Shown in pieces: positions 22,501-33,489 of a DNA stretch of 64,000 bases. Each line of letters opens with the position of its first letter. The stretch's first letter is position 1. The notes under the pieces were generated by a model. It saw nothing but the letters and a program-made list of their open reading frames with translations, ran no database searches and was not told where the DNA came from. The stretch comes from Selaginella tamariscina (lineage: Eukaryota > Streptophyta > Lycopodiopsida > Selaginellales > Selaginellaceae): positions 184,369 through 248,368 of the forward strand of contig PUQB01000282.1 of assembly GCA_003024785.1 (NCBI GenBank), given 5' to 3'. Both the position numbers and the translations under genes were made by a program.

Positions 22501-23067
22501 TGTGACGGGGCGACTTCCACGTTGGGTTTTTTAATCCTGCAAAGGTATCAATTTCGGGTTCTTCATCGGCCAGGATCTAGCATGGGAGACTGGACACATT
22601 ATCCAAGCTCCTTTGGCGGTGGCGCACCTGTGCATTGTTGCCGGATGCCCTCCTTGATCACGTCCTTCCTAGGTGGGAAGACATTGTGGAGGCCAAAAAG
22701 GCAAAGCGTGAATAAAAAGGTTGCGCAAAGTCTTGAGAGGTGATGTACCCTGCAAGGATCTTAACTTTCGTACATATGCACAGTCTTTGAGATTGATGGA
22801 TGACATGCTTGTGTTTGTTGGAGACGGTTTTTGAGTGTCATGTGGTGGCACCACCAGTTTACATTAACTCCTGGTTGTAGTTATCGTTGGAATCCCATGT
22901 GTTCGGACATCAGGTTGTCATGAAAGGTCTTGAGAGAAATTTGGTAGCACTTGTATTGGTCCTGATTGTGGCAAGACCTGCATGAGTACATTCATATGTG
23001 TCCAGAGTGTCAATAGCATAATGTGTCCATACTTCCTCATGCTGTAGCCCTGGAACCAATTCGAGTT

Positions 23068-23650
23068 TCTCGTTGGTCGTCGGGGACTCCACAGGCCAGA
23101 TGTGGTGCTTCTTAGGAAGCCTCGGTGGTCGCCAGGACGCTGTGGTAGCATCCAACCCGGCAAGCCGGCCTTACATCGGGAGTATTGAAAGGTGCTGAAT
23201 GGCCTCTACCCGGACGTCATGAGGGTCCATGTATAGGGTGGGGGAGTTTGCCTAGGGTACCGCTGTGGTGGTTAGCAAAGTGCGTGGCTTAGCCTAGGAG
23301 CGGAGCAAGTGGGGAATCACCGATAAGATGGTGAATAGAATGAGCATGTATTTATATATATATAGTGCCTGCCTGAGTACAAACTACCTCCAGTAGTGGA
23401 GCAAGATACAAGACGTAGACTTCCTAACCAAAAGACCCTGACCCACTACCAGCCTTCTGCTTATATAATGGGTCACTTAGCGCTAGACCCTAGGTATAGG
23501 TGGTACTTACTGGTCTACCAACTTGTAACAGAGTCCTGTTTGTCTCATTTATGCACCTCCCTCAGCGTGCTATCCTGCGTACCTTGGTAGTTGATCTGGA
23601 CAATCGGATCTATGCCCAGTTATGCCGCCGCCTGACATTGGTCGCTTTAT
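23068..23650 (+). repeat. Dispersed direct repeat, copy 2
   Basis: This is the second copy of the 20197-20800 repeat, in the same orientation, directly after the integrase remnant. If the two are LTRs they would bound pol only, which is odd; nested insertion is the alternative. Confidence 0.65.
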
Positions 23651-24280
23651 CCAGGATCTAAGTTTGTGTATCTGCTAGTCCTTCTTTGCTATGGCCTGGC
23701 TACAGGTGTGCTGGTCGTCATTGAGTAGCCCTAGGAGGGTTTTGCACTCACTGTATAACCTCCGGAATTTCATTGTCCTCGTCGCTCTAGAGTTCCCAAG
23801 CGTCCTTCTTCCTTTTTAATGTTATCATACACAGTTAGCCCCCTTGACATAGCAATTCCTTAGCCTTTTGGGTATCCTCCTGTACTTCTTGCCATTGTTC
23901 CGTGAGCTCCGCCACTATGGCATTGTGTTCTTCCGCCACAACTGGGAGATTGAGGTTGTCATATACCGCATTGCTTCCTTTAGCTAGTTGAAGGTCTCCG
24001 CAAGCTTGGTGTAGATCGTGGAGGCCCATCGTCTGTTAGCCTGGAATTGTCGTAATTAGCCTTTGACTCATCCTCGAACTTGCCTCCCTTTTCTCCCTGG
24101 CCATGTCCGATTGATTGCTTGGTGTTTTGGACGGGGATTCCGGTGGTAGCCGGGATCCTATAGCCAGGGGAATCACGTGTATGGGTTTCGACGTCCCATG
24201 CTCTGGTGATTCCTGGTCAGGGAAGGGGCTACCCTCCGCCTATTCCTTTATTGACCCCAGGGGTCCTGGCTGCTCCCTAC
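23651..24280. other. Unassigned stretch next to an LTR
   Basis: A minus-strand open frame at 23835-24029 reads as a charged, helical, possibly coiled-coil segment, but I cannot tie it to a family. No other feature was seen. Confidence 0.3.
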
Positions 24281-24754
24281 TGTCAAGCCACGATCCAAGA
24301 GCAAGGAGGCTGACTTCAGGAGCAAGACAAGGACTAGGAATAGGATAGGAGCAGGACAGGAATCAGGAGCAAGACAGGAGCAGATATGAACTAAGAGCAA
24401 GACAGGAGCATGATAAGAACTAGGAACAAGACAAGGAGAGAACAGGAAGTAAGGAGCAAGACAAGAACAGACAAGACAGATTGATCATAGAAAGACTAGT
24501 GTTGATAGTAACTGATTGTACAACAATTAGGTCGGAGCTTTTACGCTCACAACTCCAATATGGTCATGAGCCTAATCTAGTCATGAGCTAAAAATGGTGA
24601 CCCTTATCCTGTAGGCATATCCTGTAGCATATCTTGTAGGCATATCCATAGGAATATCCTATAGGCATATCTTATAGGCATATCCTGTATCCCATATCCT
24701 GTATCTAGAATCCTGTATCTAGAATCCTGCATTCTGTATCGGGTTGTGACAGCA
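24281..24754 (-). repeat. LTR of a minus-strand Ty3/gypsy element, with internal minisatellites
   Basis: The sequence begins TGTCAAGCCACG and ends TGTGACAGCA (TG...CA). On the minus strand it follows a purine-rich AGGGAGGAG tract, as expected for a 3' LTR. Inside are two tandem arrays: GGAGCAAGACA-type units (about 24300-24470) and CCTGTAGGCATATC-type units (about 24605-24740). Confidence 0.65.
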
Positions 24755-25672
24755 CTCCTCCCTAAGGACGAGTTCCACGAGTTTTGGAACCTGATTTAGC
24801 AGGATAATGCCGATGGAAGGCAGCAACTTGAAAGAAGCATGGAGTAAGTTGGATGCAGGTTCCAGTGCGATCGATAGGCAAATAATCTTTCCAATCCACC
24901 AAGTATTGAAGTTGGCGCGATGAAAATGAAAATCAAGGATGGCTGCAACTTCGTACTCAGGTTCATAGTTAATGACCACAGGAGGGGGAGGAGGAGAAGC
25001 ACGACTAGGAAGAGAAGAAGGATGATACGGCTCCAACAAGGAAGTGTGAAACATAGGATGAAGTTTCACCGTAGATGGTAACTCAAGTCGGAAAGCTACA
25101 CGATTGACCTCAATCGCAATACTATGAGGGCCCAATCGTTGAAAATCTAACTTAGAAGAAGGCCTGTTGGTGCAAATATGCCGACGAATAAGCCACACGA
25201 GATCACCAATCTTGTATGCAGGTGCCGGCTGATGATGAACATCAGCATGATGCTTGTACCGTTCCTGTGTTTGCTGAAGATGAACTCGGAGATCATCCTG
25301 TACCTAACGAAGATGCTGGAGACGATCCTATATTACAGGAGGGAAAAGGAGAAACAGGATAGCAAAGTTAAAACGTGGATGGTAGCTTGTGAGAGCAAAG
25401 AAAGGTGTCTGGCTTGTAGATGCATGAACAAAGTTGTTGTAGGCAAACTCCACCATTGGAAGAAGGTTCAACTAGTTGTCCTGTTGGTAATTGATGAAGC
25501 AGTGAAGATATTGCTCCAAGGTCTGAATTGTGCATTCGGATTGCCCATCAGTTTATGGATGAATATCTGGAAAAAAGATTCGCCTTGACTTGTAACTTTG
25601 GAGAAACTCTCGCCAAAATTTGAACATGAATTGTGGGCCTCGATCAGAAACAATGCTCTTATGAAGACCATG
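24755..25672 (-). pseudogene. Ty3/gypsy integrase C-terminus and chromodomain-like 3' end of pol
   Basis: On the minus strand, 25198-24719 reads FQRLGPHSIAIEV, LPSTVKLHPMFHTSLLEPY and EYEVAAILDFHF...NTWWIGKI, with DWKDYLP-type residues in an adjacent frame. That is the GPF/Y region followed by a chromodomain-like tail, as in chromoviruses, where it guides integration to heterochromatin. The upstream part to 25672 is also pol-like but frameshifted. The 5' remainder of the element is missing, because the old DUF7869-like transposon begins at 25673. It is a decayed fragment. Confidence 0.65.
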
Positions 25673-26154
25673 ATGCAAGTTGTAATTAAAATGGGCATGG
25701 CTATAGTCCCATTTCCTAATAATTAGCAATTTTAGCTATTTAATTAGCATTTTCTAATATTAAAGGAATATTCTTTAGAATATAATACTTGAAAACAGAA
25801 TATTCTTTAGAACTTCAATAAATTATAACATTCATTGAACAAAAATTAATACATTATAAAAGTGAAAGCATTAAATTATATATATATTGCCTAATATAAC
25901 AATTAAGGAAGAGCATAAGAGGTTCATTATATATAATTGATGTTGTTATTAAAATATTAATATTTAAATATAACATTATTAATTAAAATTTGTAGTAGTA
26001 ATAATATATATATAATATACAAATCCGATAATAATATAGTCAATCTTCCATATCGTTTTTAAAATTTATATAGTTAAGTAAACAATTTGGTACTATTATT
26101 AAAGATTATAATAATTATGAATATTAAATATATGATATTTTATAATTTTGTAAT

Positions 26155-28315
26155 TGCTTTAAGCTTCAGAAAACATACATTACCTTGCAGTTTTGTTAAT
26201 CGTGACTTTATTAATGCTTCTTGACATTTACCCATATCGAATGGATTTAACATTTATAAAACATGCTGGGTCTTTTTGATTGAGAAACCATGTTTTCTCT
26301 AACATCCATTATATCTTTTCGCTCTCCTTCTCGTGTCGCCTTTTTTGTGGTTTTGAACCATGCAACCTTAACCATATTATTTTTTGTGATTACTTCAGGT
26401 GTGTCGATAATTTGACCCATCCAAATAAGCTGATTATATGATGCATCTGGAGAAATGAGAACCATCATTAGTTTTTGAAGATCCTGGCAACAATCAAAGT
26501 ATACTTTAGGTTTTTGGTTCCTTGTCCAACAAAGTGTGGGGTTTGCACTTCCACATCACTACTGGCTTCTATGTCGTCTGTGCTCAGTGATGTCATTTCA
26601 ATCTCCTCTCGCCACCTTGTTTTAGCCAAAAGGGTGTTGCAATTCTATACTTGTGGCAGTAGGCCCTTCTAACTTTCAAATAATAGTCTCCCAATAGTCG
26701 ATCACATGCTATATAGTTCTGAGTAACCAGTTCCTTATCAGAATTCTTTGGCATCGATTTTTAAACCCATGCCACATATTTTTTGATGCCATCAATAATA
26801 ACTTCTTGTTCCTTGAGCTGGGCACTCAATGGAATAGGGTTTGGTTGTCCTTTTGAGAGAAGTGGCTTTCCATTCTCTCCACTTTTGAAGAGCATTAACC
26901 CTTCTTTTGGTAACCACTCCTGCTCTGATGGCCGTAACTTGTACTGCATAATAGGTATACCATCTAGTATGGAGAAAAAGAATTGTAGCGGCACAAGGTG
27001 ACCAACTAAAGAATCACTCCCGCTCTTTTATATACTCCTTGAGAAATTTTTTGAAGTCTAGCACCTCAATCACAAGCAAAGCACAACTTTTTTTGGAGAT
27101 GCAGTTTTCAAAAAGATTCATCATATGTGGTAAGGTAAGTGCACTTGTCCTTTTTGTAGAGTTGGAGACCTTGCTGAAGAACGCATCAATATCTTCATGA
27201 GTGTGACCAACCATAAAAAACTGAGCGTGATTGTCTCAAACACACATTTGGCAACAAGCATTGACAAGTATGCTAGCACATATCTAGAAAATAGAAGTAA
27301 GTATGAGCTTGAGAAACCCTTAAGTAAAATGATTTACCTATTTTTGTTCTCGCCTACACAATTATCCATCTGTAAAAGCAAATGACGAGGAAGCTTATTT
27401 GATGTTGGGACACATGTACACTATTTGAGCTAGATCCCCTACTGAACCTGAACTCTCAACAAGGCCATCTATTTTTGTGCAGGCTGCTGACAATGCCTCT
27501 CATATTCCCAAGTAGCCTTAAGTGCAAGACGTGTTCATGAGAGCATTATGTAAAGGTTGAAGGTGTTGTTTCTTCACTTGAGATCACTGATAGGACGTGT
27601 CTGTGAGTGGGCTTCAAGGTTTCTGAAACACATGGCCAACGTTCCAATAGTGAAATTGGAGTTGCTAGACCAATGTGGAAGTGAAAAGTGTTCATATGAC
27701 TCACAACCGTGTCCATGTGTTAGCACACATGTCAATAAAATCGGAAGTTTCATGACATTTTCAAGGCACTTTGGTATTGCAACGAGCTTTGGAATGCTGG
27801 TCTTTGAATGATCCATCTGTCATGGATCAAGCACAGGTACTCGGATGGGCTTGACACAGAAAGCAATGCAGTGTGCATAGTACTGAGACCGGCAAGTTTG
27901 TTATGCAATCATGTGGGTCTCCATCTTCTTTTGAATGGCAGTGATCTCCACCAACGTTTTTTTGCACAAGCCTCTGCAGCCTTCAATGATGTACAATGTC
28001 ACACTTGGAAAAGCTAGAGTGTTTTGCAATATCCACATCCTTAAAATGAGTATTCCATATGTTGTTGAAGGTACGTGCAGATTGCTTGCAGCCCCATCAA
28101 GCTGAGGCACTTGTTCACATGTTCACACAGCTTCAATTGAGTGTAGATCGAAGCAAAACCTTGAGATTTTCCTAACCCCTGAATTTGTGAGGCATCCTGT
28201 CTGCATTTGCTTCCACAAAAGCCTTGAGTATCTCTATGACTGCCATAATTGAGAGCGGGTTTTGACCAAGCGAGTGTTCCATGTACTGAGGTTCGCACTC
28301 CATCTAGCCACTCAT
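26155..28315 (-). pseudogene. DUF7869-like transposase, C-terminal part of split old copy
   Basis: Read on the minus strand it begins at the point matching E position 40632 and continues through the C-rich CDTCTS-like region, the LIHDKMDHSKTS-like region (about 27800-27830), an intron-bearing MDNCAGENKN-equivalent near 27335-27370, MVGHTHEDIDAFFS (27214-27174) and the C-terminal IKKYVAWV region (26770). Many indels and stops are present. The N-terminal part lies 15 kb away at 43312-44259, because element E sits inside the gene. Confidence 0.8.
28312..28315. repeat. 4-bp target duplication, left of element E
   Basis: TCAT here and at 43308-43311 corresponds to a single TCAT in the uninterrupted gene (reverse complement at 40620-40623). 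The split-gene comparison fixes the duplication at four bases. Confidence 0.75.
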
Positions 28316-28342
28316 ATGCACGTTGTAACTAAAGTGGGCATG
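28316..28342 (+). repeat. Left terminal inverted repeat of element E
   Basis: ATGCACGTTGTAACTAAAG is followed by TGGGCATG. It pairs with 43281-43307. The same terminus occurs at 15826 (copy F) and 25673 (old copy). Confidence 0.85.
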
Positions 28343-28604
28343 ATACGTGAAAATGGGAATATAAAATAAATTACTAATTAATACTTAAGTTTTAATTATT
28401 AATTAATCATTTAATTAATATGTAATTAAGCCTTAAATATTAATTAATTAATTAATTAATCCTTCAATAACCTTACTTAGTAAGGAATATTCCTAAAATA
28501 TCTTAGAATATTCATATTATTCTAAAAATAGTTTACAATAATGAAGAAATACTATCAAACATAATTACAAATGAAATCATTTTCTTATCAACATGTTAAT
28601 TTTT
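28343..28604. other. AT-rich trailer of the left arm of element E
   Basis: Runs of TTAATTAATTAA are followed by GGAATATTCC (28484-28493) and AGAATATTCA (28505-28514), short heat-shock-element-like pairs. No gene was seen. Confidence 0.5.
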
Positions 28605-29810
28605 TTATAAATACTTTCTTTCTATCATACAAAGAAATCTTTTCATTTTGTCTAAATCATCACTCTCCGGATTAATCAAATCATTTTGGTCAATATCTTG
28701 ATGTTGTTGCCACCACTTAACACTCTCACGAATGCAATTGGGAGTTGCCATCCTTGTTAATACATAAGATGTGATAAGAGAAGGTCTGCATAAAGGCTCA
28801 TCTAAAAACTGACGTTCCTTAAGAATAATATTATAAAGCGCCCGGTTGCTATCCTTCATTTTATAAAATTCAATATCACGAGAAAGAAAAGCTTCAGGAA
28901 ATGTATGATACGGTGGATACTGCTCACAAAAATTTTCGAGATTCTTCTTTCTGAGGCACGTATCCAAGTAGTTCACTAGCTCATCCATGATATCGATATC
29001 AGAATATGGATCGAAAGTGATTGGATGAATACAAGCAATGTTTTGGTTGAGCATAGCCTTCTGAGGAGAGTCGTCTACTACTAAGATATGTGCATTCTTC
29101 GTTATCCTTAAGCGACTGATCTCCCCATGAGTCCCAATTATTCTTTCATTCTTGAAGAAGTATGGCTTGCTTTCCTTTCCTATATTGTGAAATTCGAGAG
29201 GTTTATAACACATTCGCTGGTCAAAAATCCAATCTTTACGAATCACCTCTTCTGCAACACTACAATGTTTCTTAAGTAAACTCAACAGCGGTGTTAAGTT
29301 ATGAATCTGCATGCATGACCAAATCCCCACAAGCGCACCCATCTCCTTAAGCTTTTGAAAGAGACGATCCAACCCTGGACGAAAAATAATATCATATCGA
29401 AATTTACCATGACAAGGAATGAAATCTCCTTGTTTGATTTCTGTTTTTCTATCCTCGGGCCTTTGTCGATGAAGCAGAACACCATTGACATCCAACAACA
29501 CAATATGGCCATGAGTAACGTGAGATAGCGTTGCCTCTTGAATACTTTGCAAATCACTTGTTTGCTCCCTTTCACATTTATCCGTTGCCACTATTTCGTT
29601 GCCTATCCCTTCATCATTTAATTGTACATCATCCTTACAAGATTCAGATATTGCATGCGCTGAAGAAATTGATTTCGGAACTGAAGCCAATAAAAATGAT
29701 GATGCAAAAACTGAAGTGGCCCCCATGGTAACGATGTTTTGAGCTGCATTATTATCCATTTCCTGCATGAACTCTGTCATTCTGACATGTGGCACAAAAA
29801 TTGTCGCCAA
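28605..29810 (-). CDS. FCP1-type HAD phosphatase-like protein carried by element E
   Basis: The open frame of 401 codons starts at ATG 29808-29810 on the minus strand. Upstream splice-like segments (about 29830-29950) suggest additional 5' exons. The domain starts with IVLLDVNGVLLHR (about residue 107) at the nucleophile position. It continues with FRPGLDRLFQKLKEMGALVGIWSC, a CYKPLEF motif, and ILVVDDSPQKAMLNQNIACIHP near residues 246-268. The D-x-N-G version (Asn for the usual second Asp) is typical of a plant-specific FCP1-like subgroup, so host origin is likely. Known relatives act on phosphoproteins or have lost activity. It is the only long gene of the element without an internal frameshift. 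It lies downstream of the ParB-methyltransferase gene on the same strand. Confidence 0.75.
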   Translation of the reverse strand: MATIFVPHVRMTEFMQEMDNNAAQNIVTMGATSVFASSFLLASVPKSISSAHAISESCKDDVQLNDEGIGNEIVATDKCEREQTSDLQSIQEATLSHVTHGHIVLLDVNGVLLHRQRPEDRKTEIKQGDFIPCHGKFRYDIIFRPGLDRLFQKLKEMGALVGIWSCMQIHNLTPLLSLLKKHCSVAEEVIRKDWIFDQRMCYKPLEFHNIGKESKPYFFKNERIIGTHGEISRLRITKNAHILVVDDSPQKAMLNQNIACIHPITFDPYSDIDIMDELVNYLDTCLRKKNLENFCEQYPPYHTFPEAFLSRDIEFYKMKDSNRALYNIILKERQFLDEPLCRPSLITSYVLTRMATPNCIRESVKWWQQHQDIDQNDLINPESDDLDKMKRFLCMIERKYL

Positions 29811-30050
29811 ACCCCTCTCTTACCTCATGGCAATGCTGAAAATCCATGTTCTCAATTATTTCATTACATCTGCAAAATGATAATTAGCTGACCTTAAAAT
29901 TATCAAGGTATATTATTTACCTTGTTAATGTGTGACCCATGTTTGAACTAAAAGCTTCATTAATCCTTGAGAATTTATTTTCTGTACAAATATAAAAGAA
30001 ATATACAAAAATGCCTTATGTTACACTCATTTACAACTATTCATCACTTA

Positions 30051-33000
30051 TCAATTCATTATCAATTCTTCTTCGCTATTACCTTCTGAATGAGGCGAAG
30101 AAGGTCTAAGCCGCTTGTGAGATGGTTCAAGATCTTCTGCATCTTCTATTGATGTTTCCATGGGTCCTGGAGTGTGCGAATGTTCTGTACTCCTCGAGAT
30201 AACTTCCGGTCTAATATCTGATTGATGTTCGTTCTCAGACTCCGAGATTGAACCAGATTCACCTTCAGAGCTATCGCACTTATCTGGAGGGAACTTTCTC
30301 AAATACGCCTTTATGGAATCGTTGGGGTACTCAGTTGAGACCCAATCTATCCACTTGTTCAGGTCCTCAACCATGGTCTTATCCTTCTCAACGGCAAACA
30401 CACATGTATGCCGAAGGTAACACTCCTTCAAGACGGACCCCCTAGTGCAGTAGTCAAAAACCCACGCATCACTGTGAGGACCCCTGATCAAGTTGACGAT
30501 GCTCCGTGCCGCTTGACTTGTAATGTTTGGATAACGTACATTGCCGAATACGTCACTCATACCTATCGGTGTATCGGATGGAGGTTCAGGGCCGTTGGAG
30601 TGCAAACAGATGCCTGGCCAGTCATTTGGAAGCTTGAAATTGTTTGGCGCATTCCTAACAACCAAGTGAACAACAGTATCAATGCACTTGGGATTAGCAT
30701 CGTTCATATAAAATCCTGTCCAACGATGTCTATTCTTCTTGGCGAAGGCGAAGGCAAAAGTATCGGTGACATGAGCAAGAATCAAGAAATAAATACCTGA
30801 AAAAGTAGGTATCAGTGAAGAGCGCAAGCATGAATTCAATAATAAATACCTTCTATGTATATGCTTGCACGGCTAAGTTTCTCCACCAGATCCTCTAGTG
30901 CCCTATCTGTCGAAAGATTTTTTGACACCCGCCGATCCATCACGAACAATTGAAACGGTTTCCTACAAGCAGTGATGTTACCCCATAAAGTCTCCGAATC
31001 TAACAACAAACATCTGTAGGGCTTGTCGTGATTCGTAGCATCCTCCTTTATAAGGTTCAATTCGGTTCTCCGCTGCTGAAGGACTGCCATAAGAGAAGGC
31101 GTCATCCCAATGTTCTCCTTTTTGGCGTTGGCGTGCAATAGATTCTTGCCCAGATCTTCCGATTGGTTCACCCATTCGACAAGCATATCATCGTTCGTCA
31201 CATGCAAATATTTGCTAACCTCTTCATATGTTGAAGTCGAGGTCCAACCCAGTTTGTGGCAGTGTATTCCCAACCACTCCTTGAAATGCCTGACCGTCTT
31301 CAACTCCATTGCCTTGAGATGAAAAGGAGAGGTTGGGCTGCTGTTATTGATTTGTAGTTTGCCATCGATCACCAAATCAGCCAAGACTTCCATCTCCTCC
31401 ATCGTTGTTCCATTTAAAGGCTTCAACCATGTGAGCTTGAAATCGTTGTCTACATCCTTTGTAGATTGAACAGACTTAGCCTTCGGCGTCTTACTGGGTT
31501 TCTTTGCAGACTTTTCTGAGGGCTCCCCTTCACTTGTCTGCTTCTTCTTCAGTGTTCCTTTTGAAAAGGATTCCATAATCCCCAACCATTTGGCAAAGAT
31601 CCTATCTTCGGGGCAAGAAATCAACATCATCAGAAATGATGTTTCCTTCCCGCCCACCTGGGCAAAATCAACTGCTGCAATTTCTTCAACTCTCTGAGGA
31701 AAAAGACAGATTAATATACCGGCGAGATAAATCCCGCCCAAACAATTTGCTTACCCGGTATTCCGCAGATTGTGTATTCCCTGCGGTAGCTCTTTGTGGT
31801 CGCTGAAGAGATTCCCACACGGCTCGCGTGTGTTTAAACTTCTCCCATATTTTGCTGTTGTAGTGGTTTGGTGTCGGCAGCGTCCCATTCCGCCGATAAC
31901 TTATGGTACTGCTCGATTGTGAGATTCGGCTTAGCTAAAAACGCCGATCTTTTTGTCAGCTTCTCACGGGTATGCTCGGAAAGTTTTGTTGCCATCGTTC
32001 CTTTGTTGTGTTCTTCGAGAAGTCGTTGGGCTGCCGTTATTGTGTGCTGGCCACTAATGATGTAGTACTTGATAGATCTTTTATTCTCCGTCTGAATCTT
32101 CATGAGTTGTTCTGGTGTTGTGATCCAGACTTTGTCAGCACCCTTCCTTCTTTCATAGTATGGACACAAAACAGCATTATGTGGAACGGTATAAGAATTG
32201 TCGTCCTTCATCTTCTCCATGAGCTCAGCTACACGTTCCTGGTTGAGTGGCCTGTAATTGAAGTTTGGGTTGACGCTGCAATATTTAACCCTACAAGGAT
32301 AAATCTTATCATCCAACATCATTTCCTTGTGACTTATTGCAGCATGAGATGCCACAGGTGCAGCTGACAAAACGATTGATGATTTTCTTTTGCGATCCGA
32401 ATCAACATGTGTGATCCCCGACTGCAGCTGTTCTAGTGTTCTCGGCACACTGCTCCAGCTCCCGAAGCTTCCTAAGCAAATTGAACGTGATCTGTAGAGA
32501 ACCTGAGACCGAGCCACCTTCTCAATCTCCCTTATGATGTCGCTGTGTTCTTCTTCAATGTCAAGAGGGAAGATTGCTCCACTTGCTGATTTTCTGTATT
32601 GTGAAACAATATCTCCTGACAATACACCTACTCGATGAGTCTGAAGATCTTCGAAGTAGACATCCAGATGGATCCCCTCCATAGATGGGCTTTCGTTGAG
32701 TTGAAGAAGAACTCCAAGGTCAACATCATTAGTGAACACGTGAACGTCATTATCCACAAGTCGACAAAACCACCCGAGATTAATGTTGTAACTGACGACC
32801 TCTGGATCCGAGAACGTGACATTGGATGGAACAAGGCATATCTGTCGAGCATCGTCCAATCTGGGTTCGCAGCCTGCTTTCGGGTGCTTGACTAGCGAAT
32901 CAACTTTCCATTGTTTTACTTGTCCATGAGATGTGACAGAGGTTAATTTGACAGCAGCCATGGTTGCTCCAATGCGCTTCCCATTTATCTTAAAATATGG

Positions 33001-33198
33001 CCAAGTTGATTCCAGAATCCCCCTGCCCATCTCTTCTCCTGCTCTTGACTTTAATGTCACCTCAATTCCACATCTGAATACAAAAATGATTAGTTCAAGT
33101 ATCCGAGTATAACAGATTTTATTTTAATTCTTACCCAGAATTTGACGACGACTCCATACTAATGACTCGATCTCCTTGTTTGATCAAATCGTCCTTCT
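30051..33198 (-). CDS. ParB-like domain plus degenerate DNA methyltransferase-like protein (element E)
   Basis: Exons on the minus strand: about 33198-33137, 33074 to about 31755, 31693-30847 and 30800-30051. The product's central part has a ParB-like fold pattern: VKYCSVNPNFNYRPLNQERV and YYIISGQHTITAAQRLLEEH (residues about 258-350 of the second exon), where GQHT stands for the GxHR box. After a lysine-rich linker follows LLLDSETLWGN at the methyltransferase DPPW position (near 31010), EDLVEKL, and finally AWVFDYCTRGSVLKECYLRHTCVFAVEKD (30480-30390) at motif I. Motif order IV then I equals the beta class. Both catalytic motifs deviate, suggesting a DNA-binding pseudoenzyme. The acidic tail is rich in Ser/Glu. 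An apparent one-base frameshift lies near 31880. Confidence 0.62.
31694..31754 (-). other. 61-nt intron with the element palindrome at its centre
   Basis: Donor GTAAGC and acceptor CTCAG bound a 61-nt intron on the minus strand. GGCGAGATAAATCCCGCC at 31721-31738 matches the array palindrome with two changes. No other palindrome lies in this gene. Confidence 0.6.
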
Positions 33199-33299
33199 GC
33201 AAAATAATACACTATAAATATAAATTATATAAAAACGCACACACACTTGTATAAACCCGAATATACAAAAATAATACACAGAGAGAAGTAGACGTAATT

Positions 33300-33386
33300 A
33301 ACTGTCCGAAGCTCACATTTGTGTTAGTGCAAAAGAAAGATAACATTTCGTTTTAGAACCACCACAAATGTGAGCTCTGGACAGTT
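33300..33386. repeat. Hairpin of two 24-bp arms
   Basis: AACTGTCCGAAGCTCACATTTGTG (given as arms 33300-33323 and 33363-33386; the core is GCTCACATTTGTG) pairs with two mismatches around a 39-nt loop. It sits just upstream of the ParB-methyltransferase exons. It could be a tiny inverted-repeat element or a small-RNA hairpin. Confidence 0.7.
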
Positions 33387-33489
33387 TTACATAGATTCCT
33401 AGCTTTTACTCGAAATAATATGAAGAGATGATAAAAGTAAATAAAATGAGATATGCAACTTATATATACTAATACACATATATATTCAC

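Larger units (their letters stand above)
19307..23067 (+). mobile_element. Decayed Ty3/gypsy retrotransposon
   Basis: Plus-strand fragments follow in gag-PR-RT-RH-IN order: a gag-like region at about 19500-20090, a protease-like segment near 21190-21310 (ILGVNWL, DFEM), reverse transcriptase near 21650-21990, an RNase H start near 22230-22300, and an integrase zinc-binding remnant near 22960-23010 (CMSTFICPEC). Many stops and frameshifts are present. An insert-like repeat (20197-20800) separates gag from pol. The order protease, RT, RH, IN is diagnostic of Ty3/gypsy. Its LTRs were not identified. Confidence 0.7.
25673..28315 (-). mobile_element. Old copy of the DUF7869-like transposon, first half
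   Basis: The terminus ATGCAAGTTGTAATTAAAAT at 25673-25692 is the family end. From here the element runs in reverse orientation: AT-rich trailer, then the C-terminal half of the transposase. It stops abruptly at CTAGCCACTCAT (28304-28315), where element E has inserted. The other half resumes at 43308. Confidence 0.85.
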
